Part shown: in pieces, positions 34,100 through 48,500 of the stretch
Layout: each line of letters starts with the position of its first letter
How positions within the stretch are numbered: the stretch's first letter is position 1
Origin: Dermacentor variabilis
Taxonomy: Eukaryota > Arthropoda > Arachnida > Ixodida > Ixodidae
Assembly: GCF_050947875.1 (NCBI RefSeq)
Contig: NW_027460416.1
Coordinates: 1 to 64,000 of the forward strand
Length of the DNA stretch: 64,000 bases
Direction of reading: 5' to 3'
Translations under genes and position numbers: made by a program
Notes under the pieces: generated by a model
Seen by the model: the letters and a program-made list of their open reading frames with translations, nothing else
Told to the model about the DNA's origin: nothing
The model's database searches: none

Positions 34100-37000
34100 T
34101 TTTGGCAGAACGCTCGCGTGGATTTCTACCAAACGACGTGAAAAGCATGCCGATGCTGCTCTTTTTAGCACCCGCACATGGATTTGTGCCAAAACGCGTT
34201 TTAAGCATGCGCATGCATCTTTTGGTAGACGCGGACGCAGTTTTCTGCAAAACCACACGATATGCATGCAAATGGTGCTTTTGGCAGAACGCGCGCGTGG
34301 ATTTCTACCAAACGACGTGAAAAGCATGCCGATGCTGCTCTTTTTAACATCCGCACATGGATTTGTGCCAAAGCGCGTTTTAAGCATGCGCATGCATCTT
34401 TTGGTAGACGCGGACGCAGTTTTCTGCAAAACCACACGATATACATGCAAATGGTGCTTTTGGCAGAACGCGCGCGTGGATTTCTACCAAACGACGTCAA
34501 AAGCATGCCGATGCTGCTCTTTTTATCATCCGCACATGGATTTGTGCCAAAGCGCGTTTTAAGCATGCGCATGCATCTTTTGGTAGACGCGGACGCAGTT
34601 TTCTGCAAAACCACACGATACGCATGCATGCGGTGCTTTTGGCAGAACGCGCGCGTGGATTTCTACCAAACGACGTGAAAAGCATGCCGATGCTGCTCTT
34701 TTTAGCACCCGCACATGGATTTGTGCCAAAACGCGTTTTTAGCATGCACATGCATCTTTTGGTAGACGCGGACGCAGTTTTCTGCAAAACCACACGATAT
34801 GCATGCAAATGGTGCTTTTGGCAGAACGCGCGTGTGGATTTCTACCAAACGACGTGAAAAGCATGCCGATGCTGCTCTTTTTAGCACCCGCACATGGATT
34901 TGTGCCAAAACGCGTTTTAAGCATGCGCATACATCTTTTGGTAGACGCGGACGCAGTTTTCTGCAAAACCACACGGTATGCATGCAAATGGTGCTTTTGG
35001 CAGAACGCGCGCGTGGATTTCTACCAAACGACGTGAAAAGCATGCCGATGCTGCTCTTTTTAACATCCGCACATGGATTTGTGCCAAAACGCGTTTTAAG
35101 CATGCGCATGCATCTTTTGGTAGACGCGGACGCAGTTTTCTGCAAAACCACACGATATGCATGCAAATGGTGCTTTTGGCAGAACGCGCGCGTGGATTTC
35201 TACCAAACGACGTGAAAAGCATGCCGATGCTGCTCTTTTTAACATCCGCACATGGATTTGTGCCAAAGCGCGTTTTAAGCATGCGCATGCATCTTTTGGT
35301 AGACGCGGACGCAGTTTTCTGCAAAACCACACGATAGGCATGCAAATGGTGCTTTTGGCAGAACGCGCGCGTGGATTTCTACCAAACGACGTGAAAAGCA
35401 TGCCGATGCTGCTCTTTTTAGCACCCGCACATGGATTTGTGCCAAAACGCGTTTTTAGCATGCACAAGCATCTTTTGGTAGACGCGGACGCAGTTTTCTG
35501 CAAAACCACACGATATGCATGCAAATGGTGCTTTTGGCAGAACGCGCGTGTGGATTTCTACCAAACGACGTGAAAAGCATGCCGATGCTGCTCTTTTTAG
35601 CACCCGCACATGGATTTGTGCCAAAACGCGTTTTAAGCATGCACATGCATCTTTTGGTAGACGCGGACGCAGTTTTCTGCAAAACCACACGATATGCATG
35701 CAAATGGTGCTTTTGGCAGAACGCGCGTGTGGATTTCTACCAAACGACGTGAAAAGCATGCCGATGCTGCTCTTTTTAGCACCCGCACATGGATTTGTGC
35801 CAAAACGCGTTTTAAGCATGCGCATGCATCTTTTGGTAGACGCGGACGCAGTTTTCTGCAAAACCACACGATAGGCATGCAAATGGTGCTTTTGGCAGAA
35901 CGCTCGCGTGGATTTCTACCAAACGACGTGAAAAGCATGCCGATGCTGCTCTTTTTAGCACCCGCACATGGATTTGTGCCAAAACGCGTTTTAAGCATGC
36001 GCATGCATCTTTTGGTAGACGCGGACGCAGTTTTCTGCAAAACCACACGATATGCAGGCAAATGGTGCTTTTGGCAGAACGCGCGCGTGGATTTCTACCA
36101 AACGACGTCAAAAGCATGCCGATGCTGCTCTTTTTATCATCCGCACATGGATTTGTGCCAAAGCGCGTTTTAAGCATGCGCATGCATCTTTTGGTAGACG
36201 CGGACGCAGTTTTCTGCAAAACCACACGATACGCATGCATGCGGTGCTTTTGGCAGAACGCGCGCGTGGATTTCTACCAAACGACGTGAAAAGCATGCCG
36301 ATGCTGCTCTTTTTAGCACCCGCACATGGATTTGTGCCAAAACGCGTTTTTAGCATGCACATGCATCTTTTGGTAGACGCGGACGCAGTTTTCTGCAAAA
36401 CCACACGATATGCATGCAAATGGTGCTTTTGGCAGAACGCGCGTGTGGATTTCTACCAAACGACGTGAAAAGCATGCCGATGCTGCTCTTTTTAGCACCC
36501 GCACATGGATTTGTGCCAAAACGCGTTTTAAGCATGCGCATGCATCTTTTGGTAGACGCGGACGCAGTTTTCTGCAAAACCACACGGTATGCATGCAAAT
36601 GGTGCTTTTGGCAGAACGCGCGCGTGGATTTCTACCAAACGACGTGAAAAGCATGCCGATGCTGCTCTTTTTAACATCCGCACATGGATTTGTGCCAAAA
36701 CGCGTTTTAAGCATGCGCATGCATCTTTTGGTAGACGCGGACGCAGTTTTCTGCAAAACCACACGATATGCATGCAAATGGTGCTTTTGGCAGAACGCGC
36801 GCGTGGATTTCTACCAAACGACGTGAAAAGCATGCCGATGCTGCTCTTTTTAACATCCGCACATGGATTTGTGCCAAAGCGCGTTTTAAGCATGCGCATG
36901 CATCTTTTGGTAGACGCGGACGCAGTTTTCTGCAAAACCACACGATAGGCATGCAAATGGTGCTTTTGGCAGAACGCGCGCGTGGATTTCTACCAAACGA

Positions 37001-37150
37001 CGTGAAAAGCATGCCGATGCTGCTCTTTTTAGCACCCGCACATGGATTTGTGCCAAAACGCGTTTTTAGCATGCACAAGCATCTTTTGGTAGACGCGGAC
37101 GCAGTTTTCTGCAAAACCACACGATATGCATGCAAATGGTGCTTTTGGCA
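34100..37150 (+). repeat. Tandem 9-monomer repeat of the block A start
   Basis: Two closely related stretches follow one another. GACGTC is at 34493-34498 and 36104-36109, and CGCATGCATGCGG at 34618 and 36229, each pair exactly 1,611 bp (9 x 179) apart. Both have a private TTTTTATCATCC (near 34523 and 36134) not seen elsewhere, and in both the patch follows GACGTC after 120 bp instead of 299, so one monomer was deleted before the duplication. GCTCGCG lies at 34114 and 35904; its spacing to GACGTC is 384 bp in the first and 205 bp in the second, so another monomer was lost in the second. Confidence 0.85.
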
Positions 37151-38560
37151 GAACGCGCGTGTGGATTTCTACCAAACGACGTGAAAAGCATGCCGATGCT
37201 GCTCTTTTTAGCACCCGCACATGGATTTGTGCCAAAACGCGTTTTAAGCATGCGCATGCATCTTTTGGTAGACGCGGACGCAGTTTTCTGCAAAACCACA
37301 CGATATGCATGCAAATGATGCTTTTGGCAGAACGCGCGCGTGGATTTCTACCAAACGACGTGAAAAGCGTGCCGATGCTGCTCTTTTTAGCACCCGCACA
37401 TGGATTTGTGCCAAAACGCGTTTTTAGCATGCACATGCATCTTTTGGTAGACGCGGACGCAGTTTTCTGCAAAACCACACGATATGCATGCAAATGGTGC
37501 TTTTGGCACAACGCGCGTGTGGATTTCTACCAAACGACGTGAAAAGCATGCCGATGCTGCTCTTTTTAGCACCCGCACATGGATTTGTGCCAAAACGCGT
37601 TTTAAGCATGCGCATGCATCTTTTGGTAGACGCGGACGCAGTTTTCTGCAAAACCACACGATATGCATGCAAATGGTGCTTTTGGCAGAACGCGCGCGTG
37701 GATTTCTACCAAACGACGTGAAAAGCATGCCGATGCTGCTCTTTTTAGCACCCGCACATGGATTTGTGCCAAAACGCGTTTTTAGCATGCACATGCATCT
37801 TTTGGTAGGCGCGGACGCAGTTTTCTGCAAAACCACACGATATGCATGCAAATGGTGCTTTTGGCAGAACGCGCGTGTGGATTTCTACCAAACGACGTGA
37901 AAAGCATGCCGATGCTGCTCTTTTTAGCACCCGCACATGGATTTGTGCCAAAACGCGTTTTAAGCATGCGCATGCATCTTTTGGTAGACGCGGACGCAGT
38001 TTTCTGCAAAACCACACGATATGCATGCAAGTGGTGCTTTTGGCAGAACGCGCGCGTGGATTTCTACCAAACGACGTGAAAAGCATGCCGATGCTGCTCT
38101 TTTTGACATCCGCACATGGATTTGTGCCAAAGCGCGTTTTAAGCATGCGCATGCATCTTTTGGTAGACGCGGACGCAGTTTTCTGCAAAACCACACGATA
38201 GGCATGCAAATGGTGCTTTTGGCAGAACGCGCGTGTGGATTTCTACCAAACGACGTGAAAAGCATGCCGATGCTGCTCTTTTTAGCACCCGCACATGGAT
38301 TTGTGTCAAAACGCGTTTTAAGCATGCGCATGCATCTTTTGGTAGACGCGGACGCAGTTTTCTGCAAAACCACACGATATGCATGCAAATGGTGCTTTTT
38401 GGCAGAACGCGCGCGTGGATTTCTACCAAACGACGTGAAAAGCATGCCGATGCTGCTCTTTTTAACATCCGCACATGGATTTGTGCCAAAACGCGTTTTA
38501 AGCATGCGCATGCATCTTTTGGTAGACGCGGACGCAGTTTTCTGCAAAACCACACGATAG
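35900..38560 (+). repeat. Block A, copy 3
   Basis: Markers are at 35904 (GCTCGCG), 36109 (GACGTC), 36229 (CGCATGCATGCGG), 36587 (CGGTATG), 37318 (CAAATGATGC), 37509 (GGCACAACG) and about 38105 (TTTTTGACATCC). Spacing from CGGTATG to GGCACAACG equals that in copies 1 and 4. It overlaps the second unit of the 9-monomer repeat. The downstream end runs into the indel cluster at 38.4 kb. Confidence 0.8.
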
Positions 38561-41500
38561 GCATGCAAATGGTGCTTTTGGCAGAACGCGCGCGTGGATT
38601 TCTACCAAACGACGTGAAAAGCATGCCGATGCTGCTCTTTTTAGCACCCGCACATGGATTTGTGCCAAAACGCGTTTTTAGCATGCACATGCATCTTTTG
38701 GTAGGCGCGGACGCAGTTTCTGCAAAACCACACGATATGCATGCAAATGGTGCTTTTGGCAGAACGCGCGTGTGGATTTTCTACAAACGACGTGAAAAGC
38801 ATGCCGATGCTGCTCTTTTTAGCACCCGCACATGGATTTGTGCCAAAACGCGTTTAAAGCATGCGCGTGCATCTTTTGGTAGACGCGGACGCAGTTTTCT
38901 GCAAAACCACACGATATGCATGCAAATGGTGCTTTTGGCAGAACGCGCGCGTGGATTTCTACCAAACGACGTGAAAAGCATGCCGATGCTGCTCTTTTTA
39001 GCACCCGCACATGGATTTGTGCCAAAAACGCGTTTTTTAGCATGCACATGCATCTTTTGGTAGGCGCGGACGCAGTTTTCTGCAAAACCACACGATATGC
39101 ATGCAAATGGTGCTTTTGGCAGAACGCGCGCGTGGATTTCTACCAAACGACGTGTGAAAAGCATGCCGATGCTGCTCTTTTTAGCACCCGCACATGGATT
39201 TGTGCCAAAACGCGTTTTAAGCATGCGCATGCATCTTTTGGTAGACGCGGACGCAGTTTTCTGCAAAACCACACGATATGCATGCAAATGGTGCTTTTGG
39301 CAGAACGCGCGCGTGGATTTCTACCAAACGACGTGAAAAGCATGCCGATGCTGCTCTTTTTAACATCCGCACATGGATTTGTGCCAAAGCGCGTTTTAAG
39401 CATGCGCATGCATCTTTTGGTAGACGCGGACGCAGTTTTCTGCAAAACCACACGATAGGCATGCAAATGGTGCTTTTGGCAGAACGCGCGTGTGGATTTC
39501 TACCAAACGACGTGAAAAGCATGCCGATGCTGCTCTTTTTAGCACCCGCACATGGATTTGTGCCAAAACGCGTTTTAAGCATGCGCATGCATCTTTTGGT
39601 AGACGCGGACGCAGTTTTCTGCAAAACCACACGATATGCATGCAAATGGTGCTTTTGGCAGAACGCACGCGTGGATTTCTACCAAACGACGTGAAAAGCA
39701 TGCCGATGCTGCTCTTTTTAGCACCCGCACATGGATTTGTGCCAAAACGCGTTTTTAGCATGCACATGCATCTTTTGGTAGACGCGGACGCAGTTTTCTG
39801 CAAAACCACACGATATGCATGCAAATGGTGCTTTTGGCAGAACGCGCGTGTGGATTTCTACCAAACGACGTGAAAAGCATGCCGATGCTGCTCTTTTTAG
39901 CACCCGCACATGGATTTGTGCCAAAACGCGTTTTAAGCATGCGCATGCATCTTTTGGTAGACGCGGACGCAGTTTTCTGCAAAACCACACGATAGGCATG
40001 CAAATGGTGCTTTTGGCAGAACGCGCGCGTGGATTTCTACCAAACGACGTGAAAAGCATGCCGATGCTGCTCTTTTTAGCACCCGCACATGTATTTGTGC
40101 CAAAACGCGTTTTAAGCATGCGCATGCATCTTTTGGTAGACGCGGACGCAGTTTTCTGCAAAACCACACGATATGCATGCAAATGGTGCTTTTGGCAGAA
40201 CGCGCGCGTGGATTTCTACCAAACGACGTGAAAAGCATGCCGATGCTGCTCTTTTTAACATCCGCACATGGATTTGTGCCAAAGCGCGTTTTAAGCATGC
40301 GCATGCATCTTTTGGTAGACGCGGACGCAGTTTTCTGCAAAACCACACGATATGCATGCAAATGGTGCTTTTGGCAGAACGCGCGCGTGGATTTCTACCA
40401 AACGACGTGAAAAGCATGCCGATGCTGCTCTTTTTAACATCTGCACATGGATTTGTGCCAAAACGCGTTTTAAGCATGCGCATGCATCTTTTGGTTGACG
40501 CGGACGCAGTTTTCTGCAAAACCACACGAGATGCATGCAAATGGTGCTTTTGGCAGAACGCGCGCGTGGATTTCTACCAAACGACGTGAAAAGCATGCCG
40601 ATGCTGCTCTTTTTAACATCCGCACATGGATTTGTGCCAAAGCCCGTTTTAAGCATGCGCATGCATCTTTTGGTAGACGCGGACGCAGTTTTCTGCAAAA
40701 CCACCCGATATGCATGCAAATGGTGCTTTTGGCAGAACGCGCGTGTGGATTTCTACCAAACGACGTGAAAAGCATGCCGATGCTGCCCTTTTTAGCACCC
40801 GCACAAGGATTTGTGCCAAAACGCGTTTTAAGCATGCGCATGCATCTTTTGGTAGACGCGGACGCAGTTTTCTGCAAAACCACACGATATGCATGCAAAT
40901 GGTGCTTTTGGCAGAACGCGCGTGTGGATTTCTACCAAACGACGTGAAAAGCATGCCGATGCTGCTCTTTTAACATCCGCACATGGATTTGTGCCAAAGC
41001 GCGTTTTAAGCATGCGCATGCATCTTTTGGTAGACGCGGACGCAGTTTTCTGCAAAACCACACGATAGGCATGCAAATGGTGCTTTTGGCAGAACGCGCG
41101 TGTGGATTTCTACCAAACGACGTGAAAAGCATGCCGATGCTGCTCTTTTTAGCACCCGCACATGGATTTGTGCCAAAACGCGTTTTAAGCATGCGCATGC
41201 ATCTTTTGGTAGACGCGGACGCAGTTTTCTGCAAAACCACACGATAGGCATGCAAATGGTGCTTTTGGCAGAACGCGCGCGTGGATTTCTACCAAACGAC
41301 GTGAAAAGCATGCCGATGCTGCTCTTTTTAGCACCCGCACATGGATTTGTGCCAAAACGCGTTTTTAGCATGCACATGCATCTTTTGGTAGACGCGGACG
41401 CAGTTTTCTGCAAAACCACACGATATGCATGCAAATGGTGCGTTTGGCAGAACGCGCGTGTAGATTTCTACCAAACGACGTGAAAAAGCATGCCGATGCT

Positions 41501-42345
41501 GCTCTTTTTAGCACCCGCACATGGATTTGTGCCAAAACGCGTTTTTAAGCATGCGCATGCATCTTTTGGTAGACGCGGACGCTGTTTTCTGCAAAACCAC
41601 ACCGATATGCATGGAAATGGTGCTTTTGCAGAACGCGCGCGTGGATTTCTACCAAACGACGTGAAAAGCATACCGATGCTGCTCTTTTTAACATCCGCAC
41701 ATGGATTTGTGCCAAAGCGCGTTTTAAGCATGCGCATGCATCTTTTGGTAGACGCGGACGCAGTTTTCTGCAAAACCACACGATATGCATGCAAATGGTG
41801 CTTTTGGCAGAACGCGCGCGTGGATTTCTACCAAACGACGTGAAAAGCATGCCGATGCTGCTCTTTTTAACATCCGCACATGGATTTGTGCCAAAACGCG
41901 TTTTAAGCATGCGCATGCATCTTTTGGTAGACGCGACGCAGTTTTCTGCAAAACCACACGATATGCATGCAAATGGTGCTTTTGGCAGAACGCGCGCGTG
42001 GATTTCTACCAAACGACGTGAAAAGCATGCCGATGCTGCTCTTTTTAACATCCGCACATGGATTTGTGCCAAAGCGCGTTTTAAGCATGCGCATGCATCT
42101 TTTGGTAGACGCGGACGCAGTTTTCTGCAAAACCACACGATATGCATGCAAATGGTGCTTTTGGCAGAACGCGCGCGTGGATTTCTACCAAACGACGTCA
42201 AAAGCATGCCGATGCTGCTCTTTTTAACATCCGCACATGGATTTGTGCCAAAACGCGTTTTAAGCATGCGCATGCATCTTTTGGTAGACGCGGACGCAGT
42301 TTTCTGCAAACCACACGATATGCATGCAAATGGTGCTTTTTGGCA
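38390..42345 (+). repeat. Second indel cluster in the array
   Basis: Phase breaks are concentrated near 38397 (extra T), 38718 (lost T), 38777-38788 (GGATTTTCTACAAACG), 39027-39038 (extra A and T), 39153 (GTGTGAAAAG, +2), 40969 (lost T), 41484, 41545 and 41602 (single gains), 41628 (lost G), 41935 (ACGCGACGC, -2), 42308 (lost A) and 42338 (extra T). Between about 39,160 and 40,960 phase is clean. Most events sit in homopolymers. The cluster may mark a poorly resolved join between long-read tiles. Confidence 0.75.
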
Positions 42346-45300
42346 GAACGCGCGCGTGGATTTCTACCAAACGACGTGAAAAGCATGCCGATGCTGCTCT
42401 TTTTAACATCCGCACATGGATTAGTGCCAAAGCGCGTTTTAAGCATGCGCATGCATCTTTTGGTAGACGCGGACGCAGTTTTCTGCAAAACCACACGATA
42501 CGCATGCATGCGGTGCTTTTGGCAGAACGCGCGCGTGGATTTCTACCAAACGACGTGAAAAGCATGCCGATGCTGCTCTTTTTAGCACCCGCACATAGAT
42601 TTGTGCCAAAACGCGTTTTTAGCATGCACATGCATCTTTTGGTAGACGCGGACGCAGTTTTCTGCAAAACCACACGATATGCATGCAAATGGTGCTTTTG
42701 GCAGAACGCGCGTGTGGATTTCTACCAAACGACGTGAAAAGCATGCCGATGCTGCTCTTTTTAGCACCCGCACATGGATTTGTGCCAAAACGCGTTTTAA
42801 GCATGCGCATGCATCTTTTGGTAGACGCGGACGCAGTTTTCTGCAAAACCACACGGTATGCATGCAAATGGTGCTTTTGGCAGAACGCGCGCGTGGATTT
42901 CTACCAAACGACGTGAAAAGCATGCCGATGCTGCTCTTTTTAACATCCGCACATGGATTTGTGCCAAAACGCGTTTTAAGCATGCGCATGCATCTTTTGG
43001 TAGACGCGGACGCAGTTTTCTGCAAAACCACACGATATGCATGCAAATGGTGCTTTTGGCAGAACGCGCGCGTGGATTTCTACCAAACGACGTGAAAAGC
43101 ATGCCGATGCTGCTCTTTTTAACATCCGCACATGGATTTGTGCCAAAGCGCGTTTTAAGCATGCGCATGCATCTTTTGGTAGACGCGGACGCAGTTTTCT
43201 GCAAAACCACACGATAGGCATGCAAATGGTGCTTTTGGCAGAACGCGCGCGTGGATTTCTACCAAACGACGTGAAAAGCATGCCGATGCTGCTCTTTTTA
43301 GCACCCGCACATGGATTTGTGCCAAAACGCGTTTTTAGCATGCACATGCATCTTTTGGTAGACGCGGACGCAGTTTTCTGCAAAACCACACGATATGCAT
43401 GCAAATGGTGCTTTTGGCAGAACGCGCGTGTGGATTTCTACCAAACGACGTGAAAAGCATGCCGATGCTGCTCTTTTTAGCACCCGCACATGGATTTGTG
43501 CCAAAACGCGTTTTAAGCATGCGCATGCATCTTTTGGTAGACGCGGACGCAGTTTTCTGCAAAACCACACGATATGCATGCAAATGATGCTTTTGGCAGA
43601 ACGCGCGCGTGGATTTCTACCAAACGACGTGAAAAGCATGCCGATGCTGCTCTTTTTAGCACCCGCACATGGATTTGTGCCAAAACGCGTTTTTAGCATG
43701 CACATGCATCTTTTGGTAGACGCGGACGCAGTTTTCTGCAAAACCACACGATATGCATGCAAATGGTGCTTTTGGCACAACGCGCGTGTGCATTTCTACC
43801 AAACGACGTGAAAAGCATACCGATGCTGCTCTTTTTAGCACCCGCACATGGATTTTTGCCAAAACGCGTTTTAAGCATGCGCATGCATCTTTTGGTAGAC
43901 GCGGACGCAGTTTTCTGCAAAACCACACGATATGCATGCAAATGGTGTTTTTGGCAGAACGCGCGCGTGGATTTCTACCAAACGACGTGAAAAGCATGCC
44001 TATGCTGCTCTTTTTAGCACCCGCACATGGATTTGTGCCAAAACGCGTTTTTAGCATGCACATGCATCTTTTGGTAGGCGCGGACGCAGTTTTCTGCAAA
44101 ACCACACGATATGCATGCAAATGGTGCTTTTGGCAGAACGCGCGTGTGGATTTCTACCAAACGACGTGAAAAGCATGCCGATGCTGCTCTTTTTAGCACC
44201 CGCACATGGATTTGTGCCAAAACGCGTTTTAAGCATGCGCATGCATCTTTTGGTAGACGCGGACGCAGTTTTCTGCAAAACCACACGATATGCATGCAAA
44301 TGGTGCTTTTGGCAGAACGCGCGCGTGGATTTCTACCAAACGACGTGAAAAGCATGCCGATGCTGCTCTTTTTAACATCCGCACATGGATTTGTGCCAAA
44401 GCGCGTTTTAAGCATGCGCATGCATCTTTTGGTAGACGCGGACGCAGTTTTCTGCAAAACCACACGATATGCATGCAAATGGTGCTTTTGGCAGAACGCG
44501 CGTGTGGATTTCTACCAAACGACGTGAAAAGCATGCCGATGCTGGTCTTTTTAGCACCCGCACATGGATTTGTGCCAAAACGCGTTTTAAGCATGCGCAG
44601 GCATCTTTTGGTAGACGCGGACGCAGTTTTCTGCAAAACCACACGATATGCATGCAAATGGTGCTTTTGGCAGAACGCGCGCGTGGATTTCTACCAAACG
44701 ACGTGAAAAGCATGCCGATGCTGCTCTTTTTGACATCCGCACATGGATTTGTGCCAAAGCGCGTTTTAAGCATGCGCATGCATCTTTTGGAAGACGCGGA
44801 CGCAGTTTTCTGCAAAACCACACGATAGGCATGCAAATGGTGCTTTTGGCAGAACGCGCGTGTGGATTTCTACCAAACGACGTGAAAAGCATGCCGATGC
44901 TGCTCTTTTTAGCACCCGCACATGGATTTGTGCCAAAACGCGTTTTAAGCATGCGCATGCATCTTTTGGTAGACGCGGACGCAGTTTTCTGCAAAACCAC
45001 ACGATATGCATGCAAATGGTGCTTTTGGCAGAACGCGCGCGTGGATTTCTACCAAACGACGTGAAAAGCATGCCGATGCTGCTCTTTTTAACATCCGCAC
45101 ATGGATTTGTGCCAAAACGCGTTTTAAGCATGCGCATGCATCTTTTGGTAGACGCGGACGCAGTTTTCTGCAAAACCACACGATAGGCATGCAAATGGTG
45201 CTTTTGGCAGAACGCGCGCGTGGATTTCTACCAAACGACGTGAAAAGCATGCCGATGCTGCTCTTTTTAGCACCCGCACATGGATTTGCGCCAAAACGCG

Positions 45301-45500
45301 TTTTTAGCATGCACATGCATCTTTTGGTAGACGCGGACGCAGTTTTCTGCAAAACCACACGATATGCATGCAAATGGTGCTTTTGGCAGAACGCGCGTGT
45401 GGATTTCTACCAAACGACGTGAAAAGCATGCCGATGCTGCTCTTTTTAGCACCCGCACATGGATTTGTGCCAAAACGCGTTTTAAGCATGCGCATGCATC
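42150..45500 (+). repeat. Block A, copy 4
   Basis: Markers are at 42199 (GACGTC), 42498 (CGCATGCATGCGG), 42856 (CGGTATG), 43587 (CAAATGATGC), 43778 (GGCACAACG) and about 44731 (TTTTTGACATCC). The spacing from GACGTC to GACATCC is 2,533 bp, the same as in copy 1. GCTCGCG is absent upstream. Several private substitutions occur at 43.79-44.0 kb (GTGCATTTC, GCATACC, GATTTTTGCC, GGTGTTTTT, GCCTATGC), an unusually dense set for this array. Confidence 0.85.
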
Positions 45501-48500
45501 TTTTGGTAGACGCGGACGCAGTTTTCTGCAAAACCACACGATATGCATGCAAATGGTGCTTTTGGCAGAACGCGCGCGTGGATTTCTACCAAACGACGTG
45601 AAAAGCATGCCGATGTTGCTCTTTTTAACATCCGCACATGGATTTGTGCCAAAACGCGTTTTAAGCATGCGCATGCATCTTTTGGTAGACGCGGACGCAG
45701 TTTTCTGCAAAACCACACGATAGGCATGCAAATGGTGCTTTTGGCAGAACGCGCGCGTGGATTTCTACCAAACGACGTGAAAAGCATGCCGATGCTGCTC
45801 TTTTTAGCACCCGCACATGGATTTGTGCCAAAACGCGTTTTTAGCATGCACATGCATCTTTTGGTAGACGCGGACGCAGTTTTCTGCAAAACCACACGAT
45901 ATGCATGCAAATGGTGCTTTTGGCAGAACGCGCGTGTGGATTTCTACCAAACGACGTGAAAAGCATGCCGATGCTGCTCTTTTTAACATCCGCACATGGA
46001 TTTGTGCCAAAACGCGTTTTAAGCATGAGCATGCATCTTTTGGTAGACGCGGACGCAGTTTTCTGCAAAACCACACGATAGGCATGCAAATGGTGCTTTT
46101 GGCAGAACGCGCGCGTGGATTTCTACCAAACGACGTGAAAAGCATGCCGATGCTGCTCTTTTTAGCACCCGCACATGGATTTGTGCCAAAACGCGCTTTT
46201 AGCATGCACATGCATCTTTTGGTAGACGCGGACGCAGTTTTCTGCAAAACCACACGATATGCATGCAAATGGTGCTTTTGGCAGAACGCGCGTGTGGATT
46301 TCTACCAAACGACGCGAAAAGCATGCCGATGCTGCTCTTTTTAGCACCCGCACATGGATTTGTGCCAAAACGCGTTTTAAGCATGCGCATGCATCTTTTG
46401 GTAGACGCGGACGCAGTTTTCTGCAAAACCACACGATATGCATGCAAATGGTACTTTTGGCAGAACGCGCGCGTGGATTTCTACCAAACGACGTGAAAAG
46501 CATGCCGATGCTGCTCTTTTTAACATCCGCACATGGATTTGTACCAAAGCGCGTTTTAAGCATGCGCATGCATCTTTTGGTAGACGCGGACGCAGTTTTC
46601 TGCAAAACCACACGATATGCATGCAAATGGTGCTTTTGGCAGAACGCGCGCGTGGATTTCTACCAAACGACGTGAAAAGCATGCCGATGCTGCTCTTTTT
46701 AACATCCGCACATGGATTTGTGCCAAAACGCGTTTTAAGCATGCGCATGCATCTTTTGGTAGACGCGGACGCAGTTTTCTGCAAAACCACACGATAGGCA
46801 TGCAAATGGTGCTTTTGGCAGAACGCGCGCGTGGATTTCTACCAAACGACGTGAAAAGCATGCCGATGCTGCTCTTTTTAGCACCCGCACATGGATTTGT
46901 GCCAAAACGCGTTTTAAGCATGCGCATGCATCTTTTGGTAGACGCGGACGCAGTTTTCTGCAAAACCACACGATATGCATGCAAATGGTGCTTTTGGCAG
47001 AACGCGCGCGTGGATTTCTACCAAACGACGTGAAAAGCATGCCGATGCTGCTCTTTTTAACATCCGCACATGGATTTGTGCCAAAACGCGTTTTAAGCAT
47101 GCGCATGCATCTTTTGGTAGACGCGGACGCAGTTTTCTGCAAAACCACACGACAGGCATGCAAATGGTGCTTTTGGCAGAACGCGCGCGTGGATTTCTAC
47201 CAAACGACGTGAAAAGCATGCCGATGCTGCTCTTTTTAGCACCCGCACATGGATTTGCGCCAAAACGCGTTTTTAGCATGCACATGCATCTTTTGGTAGA
47301 CGCGGACGCAGTTTTCTGCAAAACCACACGATATGCATGCAAATGGTGCTTTTGGCAGAACGCGCGTGTGGATTTCTACCAAACGACGTGAAAAGCATGC
47401 CGATGCTGCTCTTTTTAGCACCCGCACATGGATTTGTGCCAAAACGCGTTTTAAGCATGCGCATGCATCTTTTGGTAGACGCGGACGCAGTTTTCTGCAA
47501 AACCACACGATATGCATGTAAATGGTGCTTTTGGCAGAACGCGCGCGTGGATTTCTACCAAACGACGTGAAAAGCATGCCGATGCTGCTCTTTTTAACAT
47601 CCGCACATGGATTTGTGCCAAAACGCGTTTTAAGCATGCGCATGCATCTTTTGGTAGACGCGGACGCAGTTTTCTGCAAAACCACACGATAGGCATGCAA
47701 ATGGTGCTTTTGGCAGAACGCGCGCGTGGATTTCTACCAAACGACGTGAAAAGCATGCCGATGCTGCTCTTTTTAGCACCCGCACATGGATTTGTGCCAA
47801 AACGCGTTTTTAGCATGCACATGCATCTTTTGGTAGACGCGGACGCAGTTTTCTGCAAAACCACACGATATGCATGCAAATGGTGCTTTTGGCAGAACGC
47901 GCGTGTGGATTTCTACCAAACGACGTGAAAAGCATGCCGATGCTGCTCTTTTTAACATCCGCACATGGATTTGTGCCAAAACGCGTTTTAAGCATGCGCA
48001 TGCATCTTTTGGTAGACGCGGACGCAGTTTTCTGCAAAACCACACGGTAGGCATGCAAATGGTGCTTTTGGCAGAACGCGCGCGTGGATTTCTACCAAAC
48101 GACGTGAAAAGCATGCCGATGCTGCTCTTTTTAGCACCCGCACATGGATTTGTGCCAAAACGCGCTTTTAGCATGCACATGCATCTTTTGGTAGACGCGG
48201 ACGCAGTTTTCTGCAAAACCACACGATATGCATGCAAATGGTGCTTTTGGCAGAACGCGCGTGTGGATTTCTACCAAACGACGTGAAAAGCATGCCGATG
48301 CTGCTCTTTTTAGCACCCGCACATGGATTTGTGCCAAAACGCGTTTTAAGCATGCGCATGCATCTTTTGGTAGACGCGGACGCAGTTTTCTGCAAAACCA
48401 CACGATATGCATGCAAATGGTGCTTTTGGCAGAACGCGCGCGTGGATTTCTACCAAACGACGTGAAAAGCATGCCGATGCTGCTCTTTTTAACATCCGCA

